DNA from: Mycolicibacter sinensis | GTDB taxonomy: Bacteria; Actinomycetota; Actinomycetes; Mycobacteriales; Mycobacteriaceae | DNA length: 64,000 bases | Direction of reading: 5' to 3' | Assembly (NCBI RefSeq): GCF_001667375.1 | Contig: NZ_LZIN01000083.1 | Span: forward strand, 25,612 to 89,611 | Shown here: positions 27,695 through 36,649 of the stretch, in pieces | Position numbering within the stretch: position 1 is the stretch's first letter | Layout: each line of letters begins with the position of its first letter | Made by a program: the position numbers and the translations under genes | The notes under the pieces: model-generated | Told to the model about the DNA's origin: nothing | Database searches by the model: none | Seen by the model: only the letters and a program-made list of their open reading frames with translations

Positions 27695-29044
27695 TCAGCC
27701 GAACAGGCTACGCCAAACACTGTGTGACACATCCGAAATCTCTTCGCCCATCTTCTGGCCGATGTCGCTGCCGATCACGCCGCCGACTACCGCACCGACG
27801 CCAGCGCCGATGACGGTTCCGGGCCCCGGGGCGATCATGGTCCCGAGCCATGCCCCCGCTTCGGCCCCGGTGCTGGCGCCGACCAAGCCACCGCCGATAT
27901 CACCCGCGGTTTTGGCGCCGACGTTGACCAGAGTGGTGCTCAGGGCGGCACCGTTGCTCACGTCGTTGGCGCCCTCCACGATCCCGTTCACGCCGGTGAA
28001 TAAGTTTCCGGCGAAACCCAGACGTTTGCCGAACTTCTCGACGTTCTCCAATGCAGTGGTCACCGGGAGGCCTCCGGGAATCGCGGCGCTCGGTGATCCG
28101 CCCGGAACGAACGCCGGCAACTTCGCTGGATTGGCGGGTACGTTCGCTCGTTCACCTGCCGCCGCGAGCCCGTCACCGACGTTGCCCCATTTCCCGCCGA
28201 CCTGGGCCGGTTGGCCGGGCGGTGCCGGCGGGGCGCCGGGACGGGTCATCACCGGCGTGCCGGGTGCCAGCCAGGGCGCGATGACCCCGGCGGCGCCGTT
28301 ACCGCCCGTAGCGTCGGACATCCCGGAGCCGCTGCCCGCCCCACCGGCGCCACCGTCAGCACCGGAGCGGCCGTCGGCCGTGCGGTTGGTCGGGCCGCCG
28401 GCTCCCGCGCCGCCGTCGGCCCCGCCGTTCTCGGCGTCGTACTTGCGGATATCGGGGTTGTAGCCGTCCTTGACCCGCAGGTTGGTCATGGTCCCCTGCA
28501 GGCTCTTGGAGTAGGTGTCGCGGATGACCGTGGCGTTGTGCAGGGCCGTCGCGGTGTCGTTATAGGCCAGTTGCCGCGCCTGCGCGATGTCGGCGTCGTG
28601 GTTCTGGCCCTGACTGGCCTGATTGAGGTAGACACCGATCTGGGCGTCGAGGACCAGCAAGTTGGCATTGAGCGCCGTCATATTGGCCTGCGAGGCCGCG
28701 CGGGCCTGGGCCAGGTTGCCGGCGATGGTCTCCAGGTCGGCGGCGATCTGGCCGAGCTGTTGATTGGTGGCGTGCAGGCCGTCTTTTACGCGCTGCACAT
28801 CGGCGCCGTTGTTGATCGGCTGTTCGCCGTTCTCGCGGTTGTATTGCTGAAAGTGTTGCTGGGCGGTTTGGAAGGTCTGCTCGGCGGCGGTGGCCGAGCC
28901 GGCGGCCTGGTGGAACGCCTGGGCGAGGAAGTGGATCTGGGTGGGGCTGCCGGCCTGCAGGCTGTCGTCGACCGCCCACGGGTCACCGCCGGCATGGGCG
29001 ATGAGGTCGGCGATCTGCAGGTGTTGCAGGCTCGGGCGGCTCAC
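27695..29044 (-). CDS. Large type VII secretion-associated protein with glycine-zipper C-terminus
   Basis: This 449-residue protein has three parts. Residues 1-~200 are a helical domain (ADLIAHAGGDPWAVDDSLQA, then long heptad-rich helices) of the kind found at the N-terminus of mycobacterial ESX-associated polymorphic proteins. Residues ~205-300 are a Gly/Ala/Pro-rich linker. Residues ~330-449 contain a glycine zipper (GAGVGAVVGGVIGSDIGQ at ~413-430) suited to membrane insertion. No YxxxD/E export signal is visible. GTG at 29044 overlaps the DUF2563 stop by 4 bases. A membrane-active secreted toxin is the favoured, unproven reading. Confidence 0.65.
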   Translation of the reverse strand: MSRPSLQHLQIADLIAHAGGDPWAVDDSLQAGSPTQIHFLAQAFHQAAGSATAAEQTFQTAQQHFQQYNRENGEQPINNGADVQRVKDGLHATNQQLGQIAADLETIAGNLAQARAASQANMTALNANLLVLDAQIGVYLNQASQGQNHDADIAQARQLAYNDTATALHNATVIRDTYSKSLQGTMTNLRVKDGYNPDIRKYDAENGGADGGAGAGGPTNRTADGRSGADGGAGGAGSGSGMSDATGGNGAAGVIAPWLAPGTPVMTRPGAPPAPPGQPAQVGGKWGNVGDGLAAAGERANVPANPAKLPAFVPGGSPSAAIPGGLPVTTALENVEKFGKRLGFAGNLFTGVNGIVEGANDVSNGAALSTTLVNVGAKTAGDIGGGLVGASTGAEAGAWLGTMIAPGPGTVIGAGVGAVVGGVIGSDIGQKMGEEISDVSHSVWRSLFG

Positions 29045-29355
29045 TGCTCGGTGCCGGGAGCTACGTCTCGCAGCCGCTTGGCGTTGTGGTCGTCCATGCG
29101 GGTGAAGGCCGTGGCGGCGGTGCGCACGTTCTCGGCGATGCCGGTGAGGTTCTGGTGGTGATCCCGCAGCGCGTCCCGGTGGCTGTCTTTGGCGGTGCCC
29201 AGCGCGGCGTGGAAGCTGTGGGCGGCGTCGAAGTCACCGAACATGCCGGTGCTCACCCCGGCCAGCCCGAGGCGCTGCGCACCGGTATTGGCGTGGCCAC
29301 CGGCGTCGTCGGAGACGTCGGCCCCGGTGCGCAACGCGTGCGGGTTGACGTGCAT
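29041..29355 (-). CDS. DUF2563 WXG100-like ESX partner protein
   Basis: This 104-residue, all-helical protein begins MHVNPHALRTGADVSDDAG and contains GMFGDFDAAHSFHAALG and FTRMDDHNAKRLRDV, the hallmarks of mycobacterial DUF2563, a family related to WXG100 secretion substrates. It lacks a classical W-x-G turn and a YxxxD/E tail. The ATG at 29355 is preceded by GGAAGG; the frame reaches 29418 without support. It overlaps the large protein by 4 bases, so the two are probably made together and bind each other. Confidence 0.75.
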   Translation of the reverse strand: MHVNPHALRTGADVSDDAGGHANTGAQRLGLAGVSTGMFGDFDAAHSFHAALGTAKDSHRDALRDHHQNLTGIAENVRTAATAFTRMDDHNAKRLRDVAPGTEQ

Positions 29356-29434
29356 CGCCGGTACCTTCCGTCGGCCTGGTCCGAGGTCAAAGCGTACCGG
29401 CGGACGCAGCGACGTCAATTCACCTCGACGGCTG

Positions 29435-30349
29435 CTACACCAGCGGACGGCCAGTACGGATGCGTCGATCCAGATCCCACAGAATCAGGTTGAAGGGGAA
29501 GCTGCGGAGGAACTTGGGCAGCAGATTGTTGACTCCGCGGATCAGGCCCATCAACCGGTCGAACCGGCGTTGGCGCTGCGCATCCCACGGCAGCAGCATC
29601 TCGTCCCGGAAGCGCTGGGGCAGGAATCCGGTGGTGATCAGCAAGGCGAGCCGTTCGTTCGCCCGCTGCAGTGGCCCCGGCAGGGTCAAGCCGCGCATCC
29701 GGCTCGCGGCGATCGGCTCGAGGTAGGCGCGGACGGTGTCGTCGATGTGCACCTTGTCCAGTTGCTCCTGCCAGTACCGGTCGAAGGCGGCCCGGTCCGC
29801 CGGCCACATGTCCTCGGAAACCTGGAGCATGGTGGCCATGGCCTTGCCCTCGTTGTGGTAGTGGCGGTCGGCGTGCTCGTCGTCCATCTCACCGAGGAAG
29901 ATGCGGTGGATATCGACGTTGCCCTTGTACAGGCAGGCGCCCACCCACAGCTGCAGATCGCGGTCGAAGGCGTTGTACTTCACCGGGCTGTCGTCGATCG
30001 AGCGAACCTGCCGGTGGACACTGTCCACCGCCGCCCGGAACGCGGCCTGCTGTTCGACGCTGCCCTGGGTGGCCACGACCAGATAGGTGAACGTGGTCCG
30101 GGCCCGCTTGATCGGGTGCAGGTCAACGCGCCCGCTTTCGACGCGGCTCTCCAGCACGCCATAACCCACCTCGGGACGCGCGAGTTGCATGATCACGTTG
30201 GCCGGCCCGGCCAACAGGGCCACACCCATCATCATGTTGTCGGTGCAGGCGACCTGGGGTAGCAGCGAACGCCGGCGAGGTGTGGCGTGCGTACCTGTCG
30301 AATCGCTCACCGAACGCTCCACCAAGGGAATCGGCTCGCTGATCGTCAT
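29435..30349 (-). CDS. DUF2236 oxygenase (MpaB/latex-oxygenase-like)
   Basis: This 304-residue protein belongs to DUF2236, the family of latex-clearing and MpaB heme enzymes. Seen: LLAGPANVIMQLARPEVGYG near residue 50, TTFTYLVVATQGS, the charged DRDLQLWVGACLYKG and the His pair in DRHYHNEGKAMA. The ATG at 30349 follows a GAGGTGC site and a good promoter; the frame's earlier start at 30415 lies inside that promoter. Monocistronic. Substrate unknown. Confidence 0.82.
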   Translation of the reverse strand: MTISEPIPLVERSVSDSTGTHATPRRRSLLPQVACTDNMMMGVALLAGPANVIMQLARPEVGYGVLESRVESGRVDLHPIKRARTTFTYLVVATQGSVEQQAAFRAAVDSVHRQVRSIDDSPVKYNAFDRDLQLWVGACLYKGNVDIHRIFLGEMDDEHADRHYHNEGKAMATMLQVSEDMWPADRAAFDRYWQEQLDKVHIDDTVRAYLEPIAASRMRGLTLPGPLQRANERLALLITTGFLPQRFRDEMLLPWDAQRQRRFDRLMGLIRGVNNLLPKFLRSFPFNLILWDLDRRIRTGRPLV

Positions 30350-30386
30350 GGCTGCACCTCGCAATTGTGAGAACGTCTGTTTCCTG

Positions 30387-30415
30387 ATATTGCCGAGTCG
30401 TGAGCGCGGTGTCAA
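30387..30415 (-). promoter_or_regulatory. Sigma-A-like promoter of the DUF2236 gene
   Basis: On the minus strand a consensus -35 TTGACA (30415-30410), a 17-base spacer and a -10 CAATAT (30392-30387) lie about 40 bases before the ATG. This supports the ATG at 30349 over the one at 30415. Confidence 0.65.
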
Positions 30416-30441
30416 ATAGTTGAATGTCGACTACCGGAGCG

Positions 30442-31041
30442 TCAGCTACGTGGTTTGCGCTGCTTGCGCTTGATGCCCACGCCGCCCCACAGCGAGAAGC
30501 CGCGGACCCGCACCGTGGGCGCGCCCGGGGTGCCGCGGCCGTCGACCTGCTGGTCGAAGCCGCCCATCACCCCGTGGCCCCGGATGTCGACGTTGACTTC
30601 CGGCGGCAGCAGAATAGTCTGCCCGCCCATGATCGAGTAGGCGTTGATCTCGACGTCGGTCGCGGTGAAGTCGGCGTAGCGCAGATCGATCACGCCGCCG
30701 CCCCACAGCGAGAAGGTGGTCAGCCGCCTGGGCACGTTCCACCGCCCGCGCCGCTCGAACGAACCCAAGATCGCCAGCAGCAGCGTGGAGGGAGCGGGAT
30801 TGCAGTCGCCGCCGCGGTGCGGGCACACCGAGGAACCGGGAAGGTCGGCGCGCAGCCCGTCGAGCTCGTCGTAGGTCTGTGCCGCGTAAGCCTTGGCCAG
30901 CCGGTCCTCGTACTCACTCATCGGCAGTTGGCCCTGCGCAGCGGCATCGCCGAGCAGCTGCGCCAACTCGATCCGGTCGGCGTCCGCGGCACGCGATGAC
31001 GTGTCGGGTGTGTCGTGGCGTCGGCTGGCTGAGTTCCTCAT
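30442..31041 (-). CDS. DUF1707 / LiaF-like envelope-stress protein (Rv0966c type)
   Basis: This 199-residue protein has an N-terminal DUF1707 SHOCT-like domain (ADADRIELAQLLGDAAAQGQ then LPMSEYEDRLAKAY), a linker with CPHRGGDC, and a C-terminal beta-helix-like region with repeated FSLWGG motifs (two copies) and SIMGGQTILLPPEV. No membrane helix is evident. From memory, the M. tuberculosis counterpart lies just upstream of echA7, as here. Role uncertain; the C-terminal fold is shared with cell-envelope-stress proteins of the LiaF type. Confidence 0.82.
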   Translation of the reverse strand: MRNSASRRHDTPDTSSRAADADRIELAQLLGDAAAQGQLPMSEYEDRLAKAYAAQTYDELDGLRADLPGSSVCPHRGGDCNPAPSTLLLAILGSFERRGRWNVPRRLTTFSLWGGGVIDLRYADFTATDVEINAYSIMGGQTILLPPEVNVDIRGHGVMGGFDQQVDGRGTPGAPTVRVRGFSLWGGVGIKRKQRKPRS

Positions 31042-31096
31042 TGGCTAGACAGCCTACGACGAACCGCTATGCCGTACGCAAGGTTGTCCGAAGTGG

Positions 31097-31885
31097 CTAC
31101 CCGGACCAGCTGGGTGGACGCTTCTGCAAAAAGGCCAGCATCCCTTCGCGGGCCTCGTCGGAGACGAACATCCGTGCCGAGGCCACACTGAGCCGCTCGG
31201 CGTCGCGGTCGAACCCGGCCAGCACTGCGGCGGTGGTCAGCGCCTTGGAGGCCGCCAGCCCCTGCGGGGAACCCCGCCGCAGATCGCTCACCAGGCCGGC
31301 GACGGTGGCCTCGACATCCGCCGCGTTCTCCACGGCCAGCGTGATCAGTCCGATCGCGGCGGCTTCGGCCGCGCCGAACTTCTCCCCGGTCAGGTAGTAG
31401 CGGGCCGCGGCCCGCGGAGACAGCTTGGGCAGCAGGGTCAGCGAGATGATCGAGGGCGCCACGCCGATCCGGGCCTCGGTCAGCGCGAAGGTGCTGGCCG
31501 GTCCCGCGACCGCGATATCGCACGCGCCGATCATGCCCATCCCGCCGGCTCGCACGTGGCCGTCGACCGTGGCGATCACCGGCCGCGGGCACTCGACGAT
31601 CGCCCGCAGCAACGCCGCCATTTCGCGGGCCCGGTCAGCGGCCAGGTCGCCGGGATCGCCGCTGGAGGCCTCACTGAGATCCGCGCCGGCGCAGAACGTG
31701 TTGCCGGTGTGGCCGAGCACCACCACCCGCACGTTCGGGTCCGCGGCGGCGTCGCGCAGGCCGGCATGCAGTTGGGCGACCAGCCGGCTCGACAGCGCGT
31801 TGCGGTTGTGCGGCGAATCCAGCGTCAGCCGGGCTGACCCGTCTCCGGTGTCCTCGGGCCCGGTGTAGGAGACCAGGGTGTCCAT
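31097..31885 (-). CDS. echA7: Enoyl-CoA hydratase/isomerase
   Basis: This 262-residue crotonase-fold enzyme has the two oxyanion-hole segments TGNTFCAGADLSE and GGMGMIGACDIAVAG, followed by ARIGVAPSII. It is the last gene of the acyl-CoA operon; its ATG overlaps the fadE12 stop (TGATG). In the proposed pathway it would hydrate the unsaturated carboxylated CoA intermediate. Symbol given from gene order. Confidence 0.87.
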   Translation of the reverse strand: MDTLVSYTGPEDTGDGSARLTLDSPHNRNALSSRLVAQLHAGLRDAAADPNVRVVVLGHTGNTFCAGADLSEASSGDPGDLAADRAREMAALLRAIVECPRPVIATVDGHVRAGGMGMIGACDIAVAGPASTFALTEARIGVAPSIISLTLLPKLSPRAAARYYLTGEKFGAAEAAAIGLITLAVENAADVEATVAGLVSDLRRGSPQGLAASKALTTAAVLAGFDRDAERLSVASARMFVSDEAREGMLAFLQKRPPSWSG

Positions 31886-33051
31886 CAGTACGACCGGGGC
31901 AGGCCCAGCGACGTCTGCGCGACGAAGTTGAGGATCATCTCCCGGCTCACCGGCGCGATCCGGGCCAGCCGCGACACTGTCACCGCCGCGGCGATGCCGT
32001 ACTCCTTGGTCAGGCCGTTGCCGCCCAGGGACTGCACCGCCTGGTCAACCGCCCGCGTCGAGGCCTCCCCGGCGGCGTACTTGGCCATGTTGGCCGCCTC
32101 GGCGGCGCCGAAGTCATCACCGACGTCATAGAGCGTCGCCGCCTTCTGCATCATCAGCTTGGCCAACTGTATCTCGATGTGGTTCTGCGCCAAGGGGTGC
32201 GACAGGCCCTGGTGCGACCCGATCGGGGTCTTCCAGACCTGCCGGGTGCTGACGTAGTCGACGGCCTTGCCGATCGCGAACCGGCCCATGCCGACCGCGC
32301 TGGCCGCGCCCATGATGCGTTCGGGGTTGAGCCCGGCGAACAGCTGCGCGATCGCGGCGTCCTCCGAACCCACCAGCGCGTCGGCCGGCAGCCGCACATC
32401 GTCGAGGAACACCTGGAACTGACGCTCCGGGCTGATCAGCTCCATCTCGATCGGCGTGTAGCTCAGGCCGGCAGCGTCGGTGGGCACCACGAACAGCGCC
32501 GGGCGCAGGTTGCCGGTCTTGGCGTCCTCGGTGCGGCCGACCACCAGCACCGCCTGGGCCTGGTCGACGCCGGAGATGAACGTCTTCTGCCCCTTGAGGA
32601 TCCAGTCCGAGCCGTCCCGGCGCGCGGTGGTGGTGATCTTGTGCGAGTTCGATCCGGCGTCGGGTTCGGTGATGGCGAACGCCATGGTCAACGAGCCGTC
32701 GGCGATGCCGGGAATCCACCGCTTCTTCTGCTCGTCGGTGCCGAACTTGGAGATGATGGTGCCGTTGATGGCCGGCGACACCACCATCATCAACAGGCCG
32801 CAGCCGTTGGCCGACATCTCTTCCATGACCAGCGACAGCTCGTACATCCCGGCGCCGCCGCCGCCGTACTCCTCGGGCAGGTTGACGCCGATGAAGCCGA
32901 GTTTGCCTGCCTCGTTCCACAATTCGTCGGTGTGCTGGCCGGCGCGGGCCTTCTCCAGGTAGTAGTCCTGGCCGTAGTTCGCGGTCATCGCCGCGACGGC
33001 CTCGCGCAGTGCGCGGCGTTCGTCGTTCTCGATGAAGCTGGTGTCGCTCAT
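31885..33051 (-). CDS. fadE12: Acyl-CoA dehydrogenase
   Basis: This 388-residue flavoprotein has the FAD-binding segment AFAITEPDAGSNSHKI, NGCGLLMMV in the substrate cleft, and the C-terminal SLGGNGLTKEYG followed by VTVSRLARIAPVSREM. It would oxidise an acyl-CoA to the enoyl-CoA. Its ATG overlaps accA2 by 4 bases. A second dehydrogenase (fadE13) is in the same operon, which suggests two desaturation steps. Confidence 0.9.
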   Translation of the reverse strand: MSDTSFIENDERRALREAVAAMTANYGQDYYLEKARAGQHTDELWNEAGKLGFIGVNLPEEYGGGGAGMYELSLVMEEMSANGCGLLMMVVSPAINGTIISKFGTDEQKKRWIPGIADGSLTMAFAITEPDAGSNSHKITTTARRDGSDWILKGQKTFISGVDQAQAVLVVGRTEDAKTGNLRPALFVVPTDAAGLSYTPIEMELISPERQFQVFLDDVRLPADALVGSEDAAIAQLFAGLNPERIMGAASAVGMGRFAIGKAVDYVSTRQVWKTPIGSHQGLSHPLAQNHIEIQLAKLMMQKAATLYDVGDDFGAAEAANMAKYAAGEASTRAVDQAVQSLGGNGLTKEYGIAAAVTVSRLARIAPVSREMILNFVAQTSLGLPRSY

Positions 33052-35045
33052 TGGTTGTCTCCTTCAGCGGGGGTGGGTGTTTCGGGTGCTTCGACACGGG
33101 CCAGGATCGCGCCGACCTCGACCTGGTCACCGGGTTTGACGTTGAGGTGGGTGAGTACCCCGTCGGCGGGTGCGCTGATGGTGTGCTCCATCTTCATGGC
33201 TTCCAGCCAGATCAGCGGTTGTCCGGCGGTCACCGGGTCGCCGAGTTCGGCACCCAACCGGATCACGTTGCCGGGCATCGGCGCCAGCAGCGACCCCTGT
33301 TCGACCGCGGATTCGGGATCGGGGAATCGCGGCAACGCCACCAGGTGCACCGGACCAGCGGGGGAGTCGACGTAGATGTCCTGGAAAGCCGAGCCGTAAC
33401 GGGCCACCGTAAAGGTGCGCGCCACCCCGGCCGCATCGGCCAGCACCACCTCGTGCGGGGTGCACGAGACCAGGCTGACGTCATCGTTGATGACCAATCC
33501 GGTTCGGGTAAAACGGTATTCGACCCGGTGCTCGGTACCGTCATCATCGGCGTAGGTCTTGGTCTGGTATCCGGAAGCCAGATTGCGCCAGCCGCCGGGA
33601 ACGGAGCCGAACGCCACTGCGGTGGCCCGGTTGTGCGCGGCGTCGGCCAGCGCGGCCGCGATTGCCGACGCCCGCACGGCCGCGGAGCCGGCCAGCGGCG
33701 CGGACAGCTCGGCCAGTCCGTGGGTCTCGAAGAACGCCGTGTCGGTGGCACCGTCGAGGAAAGCCGGGTGGCGTAACACGTTGACCAGCAGGTCGCGGTT
33801 GGTGCGCAGGCCGTGCAGCCGGGCGCGCGCCAGTGCGCCCGCCAGCACCGCCGCCGCCTGACGCCGGGTGGGCGCGTAGCTGATCACCTTCGCCAGCATC
33901 GGGTCGTAGTGAATGGACACCGTGGACCCGTCCTCGATGCCGGAATCCAGCCGCACCCCGGTGTGCCGGCACAGACCGTGGAACCGCGCGGCCACCCCCG
34001 GGATGTCGATGGCGTGCACCAGCCCGGCCTGCGGCTGCCAGCCGCGGGCCGGATCCTCGGCATACAGCCGCGCCTCGATCGAATGGCCCTGCGCGGCAGG
34101 CGGTTGCGGCTCGAGCCGGGCGCCGTCGGCCACCGCCAACTGCAGCTCGACCAGATCGCAGCCGGTGGTCTCCTCGGTCACGGGATGTTCGACCTGCAGC
34201 CGGGTGTTCATCTCCAGGAAATAGAACGCACCGTCCTCGTCGGCCAGGAACTCCACGGTGCCCGCGCCGGCGTAGCCGATCGCGTTCGCCGCCAGCCGGG
34301 CCGCCTCGAAGAGCTTGTCCCGCATCCCGGAGATGCGCTCCACCAGCGGGGAGGGGGCCTCTTCGATGACCTTCTGGTGGCGGCGCTGGATCGAGCATTC
34401 CCGCTCGCCGACCGCCCACACCGTGCCGTGCGCATCGGCCATCACCTGAACCTCGATATGGCGCCCGGTGGGCAGGTAGCGCTCGCAGAACACCGTCGGA
34501 TCCCCGAACGCGGACTGGGCTTCCCGCTGGGCGGCCGCCACCTCGCCGGCCAGCGCCGACAACTCGCTGACCACCCGCATACCCCGGCCCCCGCCGCCGG
34601 CTGACGCCTTGACCAGCACCGGGAGTTGCGCGGTGGTGACGCCTGCCGGGTCGAGTTGTTCGAGCACCGGGACCCCGGCGGCGGCCATCAGCTTCTTGGC
34701 CTCGATCTTGGAGCCCATGGCGGTCACCGCGCCCACCGGCGGCCCGATCCAGGTCAGTCCGGCGGCCTGCACCGCGGCGGCGAATTCGGCGTTCTCGGAG
34801 AGGAATCCGTAGCCCGGGTGCACGGCGTCGGCACCGGCGGCCTGCGCCGCGGCGATGATCGCCTCCGCCGACAGGTAGCTGGTGGTCTCCGGCAGGCGCA
34901 CCTTCTCGTCGGCCTCGGCGACGTGCGGCATGCCCGCGTCGGGATCGGTGTAGACCGCGACCGTGCCCAGGCCCAGCCGGCGGCAGGTGGTGAAGACCCG
35001 CCGGGCGATCTCGCCGCGGTTGGCCACCAGAACTTTGCTGATCAT
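33048..35045 (-). CDS. accA2: Biotin-dependent acyl-CoA carboxylase alpha subunit
   Basis: This 665-residue protein joins biotin carboxylase to a biotin carrier domain. It starts MISKVLVANRGEIARRVF, has the ATP-grasp loop KASAGGGGRGMRVV, EFLADEDGAFYFLEMNTRLQ, and the carrier motif LEAMKMEHT with biotinyl Lys 618. ATG at 35045 is the only start that gives the family N-terminus; the frame upstream lies inside accD2. It lies 8 bases after accD2, its beta partner. Confidence 0.93.
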   Translation of the reverse strand: MISKVLVANRGEIARRVFTTCRRLGLGTVAVYTDPDAGMPHVAEADEKVRLPETTSYLSAEAIIAAAQAAGADAVHPGYGFLSENAEFAAAVQAAGLTWIGPPVGAVTAMGSKIEAKKLMAAAGVPVLEQLDPAGVTTAQLPVLVKASAGGGGRGMRVVSELSALAGEVAAAQREAQSAFGDPTVFCERYLPTGRHIEVQVMADAHGTVWAVGERECSIQRRHQKVIEEAPSPLVERISGMRDKLFEAARLAANAIGYAGAGTVEFLADEDGAFYFLEMNTRLQVEHPVTEETTGCDLVELQLAVADGARLEPQPPAAQGHSIEARLYAEDPARGWQPQAGLVHAIDIPGVAARFHGLCRHTGVRLDSGIEDGSTVSIHYDPMLAKVISYAPTRRQAAAVLAGALARARLHGLRTNRDLLVNVLRHPAFLDGATDTAFFETHGLAELSAPLAGSAAVRASAIAAALADAAHNRATAVAFGSVPGGWRNLASGYQTKTYADDDGTEHRVEYRFTRTGLVINDDVSLVSCTPHEVVLADAAGVARTFTVARYGSAFQDIYVDSPAGPVHLVALPRFPDPESAVEQGSLLAPMPGNVIRLGAELGDPVTAGQPLIWLEAMKMEHTISAPADGVLTHLNVKPGDQVEVGAILARVEAPETPTPAEGDNQ

Positions 35046-35053
35046 GGGAGTCC

Positions 35054-36649
35054 TCACATCCGGAAGACGCCGAAGTTCGACGTCCCCTCGACCGGGCCAT
35101 TGGCGATGGCGGACAAGCACATTCCCAGTACGGTGCGGGTGTCGCGTGGGTCGATCACCCCGTCGTCGTAGAGCCGGCCGGACAAGAACATCGGCAGCGA
35201 CTCCGCCTCGATCTGGGCTTCGATGGCGGCCCGCAGCGCGGCGTCGGCTGCCTCGTCCACCTGCTGGCCGCGGGCTTCGGCGGCCGCGCGGCTCACGATC
35301 GAGATGACCCCGGCCAGCTGCGCCCCGCCCATCACCGCCGCTTTGGCCGACGGCCAGGCGAACAGGAATCGCGGATCGTAGGCCCGCCCGCACATGCCGT
35401 AGTGCCCGGCGCCGTAGGAGGCGCCGATCAGCAGCGAGATGTGCGGCACCGTGGAATTCGACACGGCGTTGATCATCATCGAGCCGTGCTTGATCATGCC
35501 GCCCTCTTCGTAGGCTTTGCCGACCATGTACCCGGTGGTGTTGTGCAGGAACAACAGTGGGGTGTTGGACCGGTTGGCCAGTTGAATGAACTGGGTGGCC
35601 TTCTGGGATTCCTCGCTGAACAGCACGCCGCGCGCGTTGGCCAGGATGCCCACCGGGTAGCCGTGCAGCCGGGCCCAGCCGGTGATCAGCGACGAGCCGT
35701 ACATCGCCTTGAACTCGTCGAACTCCGATCCGTCGACGATGCGGGCGATCACCTCCCGCGGGTCGAACGGGATCCGCAGGTCGGCGGGGACGATGCCGAT
35801 CAGCTCCTCGGTGTCGTATTTCGGCTCGACGACCGCGAGGGGTTTGGGGCCCTGCTTGACCCAGTTCAGCCGGGCCACGATCCGGCGGCCGATCCGCAGC
35901 GCGTCCAGTTCGTCGTTCGCGAAGTAGTCGCCCAGGCCCGAAGTGCGGGAGTGCATCTCGGCGCCGCCGAGGGATTCGTCGTCGGACTCCTCGCCGGTAG
36001 CCATCTTCACCAGCGGCGGGCCGGCGAGGAACACCTTCGAGCGCTCCTTGATCATCACCACGTGATCGGACATGCCGGGCACGTACGCACCGCCCGCGGT
36101 GGAGTTGCCGAACACCAGCGCGATGGTCGGGATGCCGGCAGCCGAGAGCCGGGTCAGGTCGCGGAACATCTGACCGCCGGGAATGAAGACTTCCTTCTGG
36201 GTGGGCAGGTCCGCTCCGCCGGACTCCACCAAAGAGATCACCGGCAACCGGTTCTCGAAGGCGATCTGGTTGGCCCGCAGGATCTTTCGCAGTGTCCACG
36301 GGTTGGACGTGCCGCCCTTGACCGTCGGGTCGTTGGCAACGATCATGCACTCCACGCCTTCGACCGCGCCGATCCCGGTGACCAGACTGGCCCCGACCTG
36401 GAAGTCGCTGCCCCACGCGGCCAGCGGACACAACTCCAGGAACGGGGAGTCGGCGTCGATCAGCGCCTCGATGCGCTCGCGCGCGGTGAGCTTGCCGCGG
36501 GCGTGGTGGCGTTCGACGTACTTGGGGCCGCCCCCGGCGAGCGCTTTGGCCAGCTCGGTGTCGAGTTCGGCGAGTTTGTCGGTCAGCGCTGCTGCTGCCT
36601 CGGTGAACGCGGGGGAGGTGGGGTCCAGGGTGGACTTCAGAGTTGTCAC
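35054..36649 (-). CDS. accD2: Acyl-CoA carboxylase beta (carboxyltransferase) subunit
   Basis: This 531-residue carboxyltransferase moves carboxyl from biotin to an acyl-CoA. Seen: RHHARGKLTARERIEALID, GGTSNPWTLRKILRANQIA, SGGADLPTQKEVFIPGG and FLHNTTGYMVG. It aligns best with the methylcrotonyl/geranyl-CoA carboxylase branch (my reading of GGADLPTQ and NTTGYMVG), not with the malonyl-CoA branch. GTG at 36649 overlaps fadE13 by 4 bases. Confidence 0.92.
   Translation of the reverse strand: MTTLKSTLDPTSPAFTEAAAALTDKLAELDTELAKALAGGGPKYVERHHARGKLTARERIEALIDADSPFLELCPLAAWGSDFQVGASLVTGIGAVEGVECMIVANDPTVKGGTSNPWTLRKILRANQIAFENRLPVISLVESGGADLPTQKEVFIPGGQMFRDLTRLSAAGIPTIALVFGNSTAGGAYVPGMSDHVVMIKERSKVFLAGPPLVKMATGEESDDESLGGAEMHSRTSGLGDYFANDELDALRIGRRIVARLNWVKQGPKPLAVVEPKYDTEELIGIVPADLRIPFDPREVIARIVDGSEFDEFKAMYGSSLITGWARLHGYPVGILANARGVLFSEESQKATQFIQLANRSNTPLLFLHNTTGYMVGKAYEEGGMIKHGSMMINAVSNSTVPHISLLIGASYGAGHYGMCGRAYDPRFLFAWPSAKAAVMGGAQLAGVISIVSRAAAEARGQQVDEAADAALRAAIEAQIEAESLPMFLSGRLYDDGVIDPRDTRTVLGMCLSAIANGPVEGTSNFGVFRM

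Noticed and set aside
27352..27732. 126-residue minus-strand frame overlapping the small membrane protein
   Set aside because: It lacks hydrophobic pattern and motifs; the alternative frame has three well-formed membrane helices and a good ribosome site.
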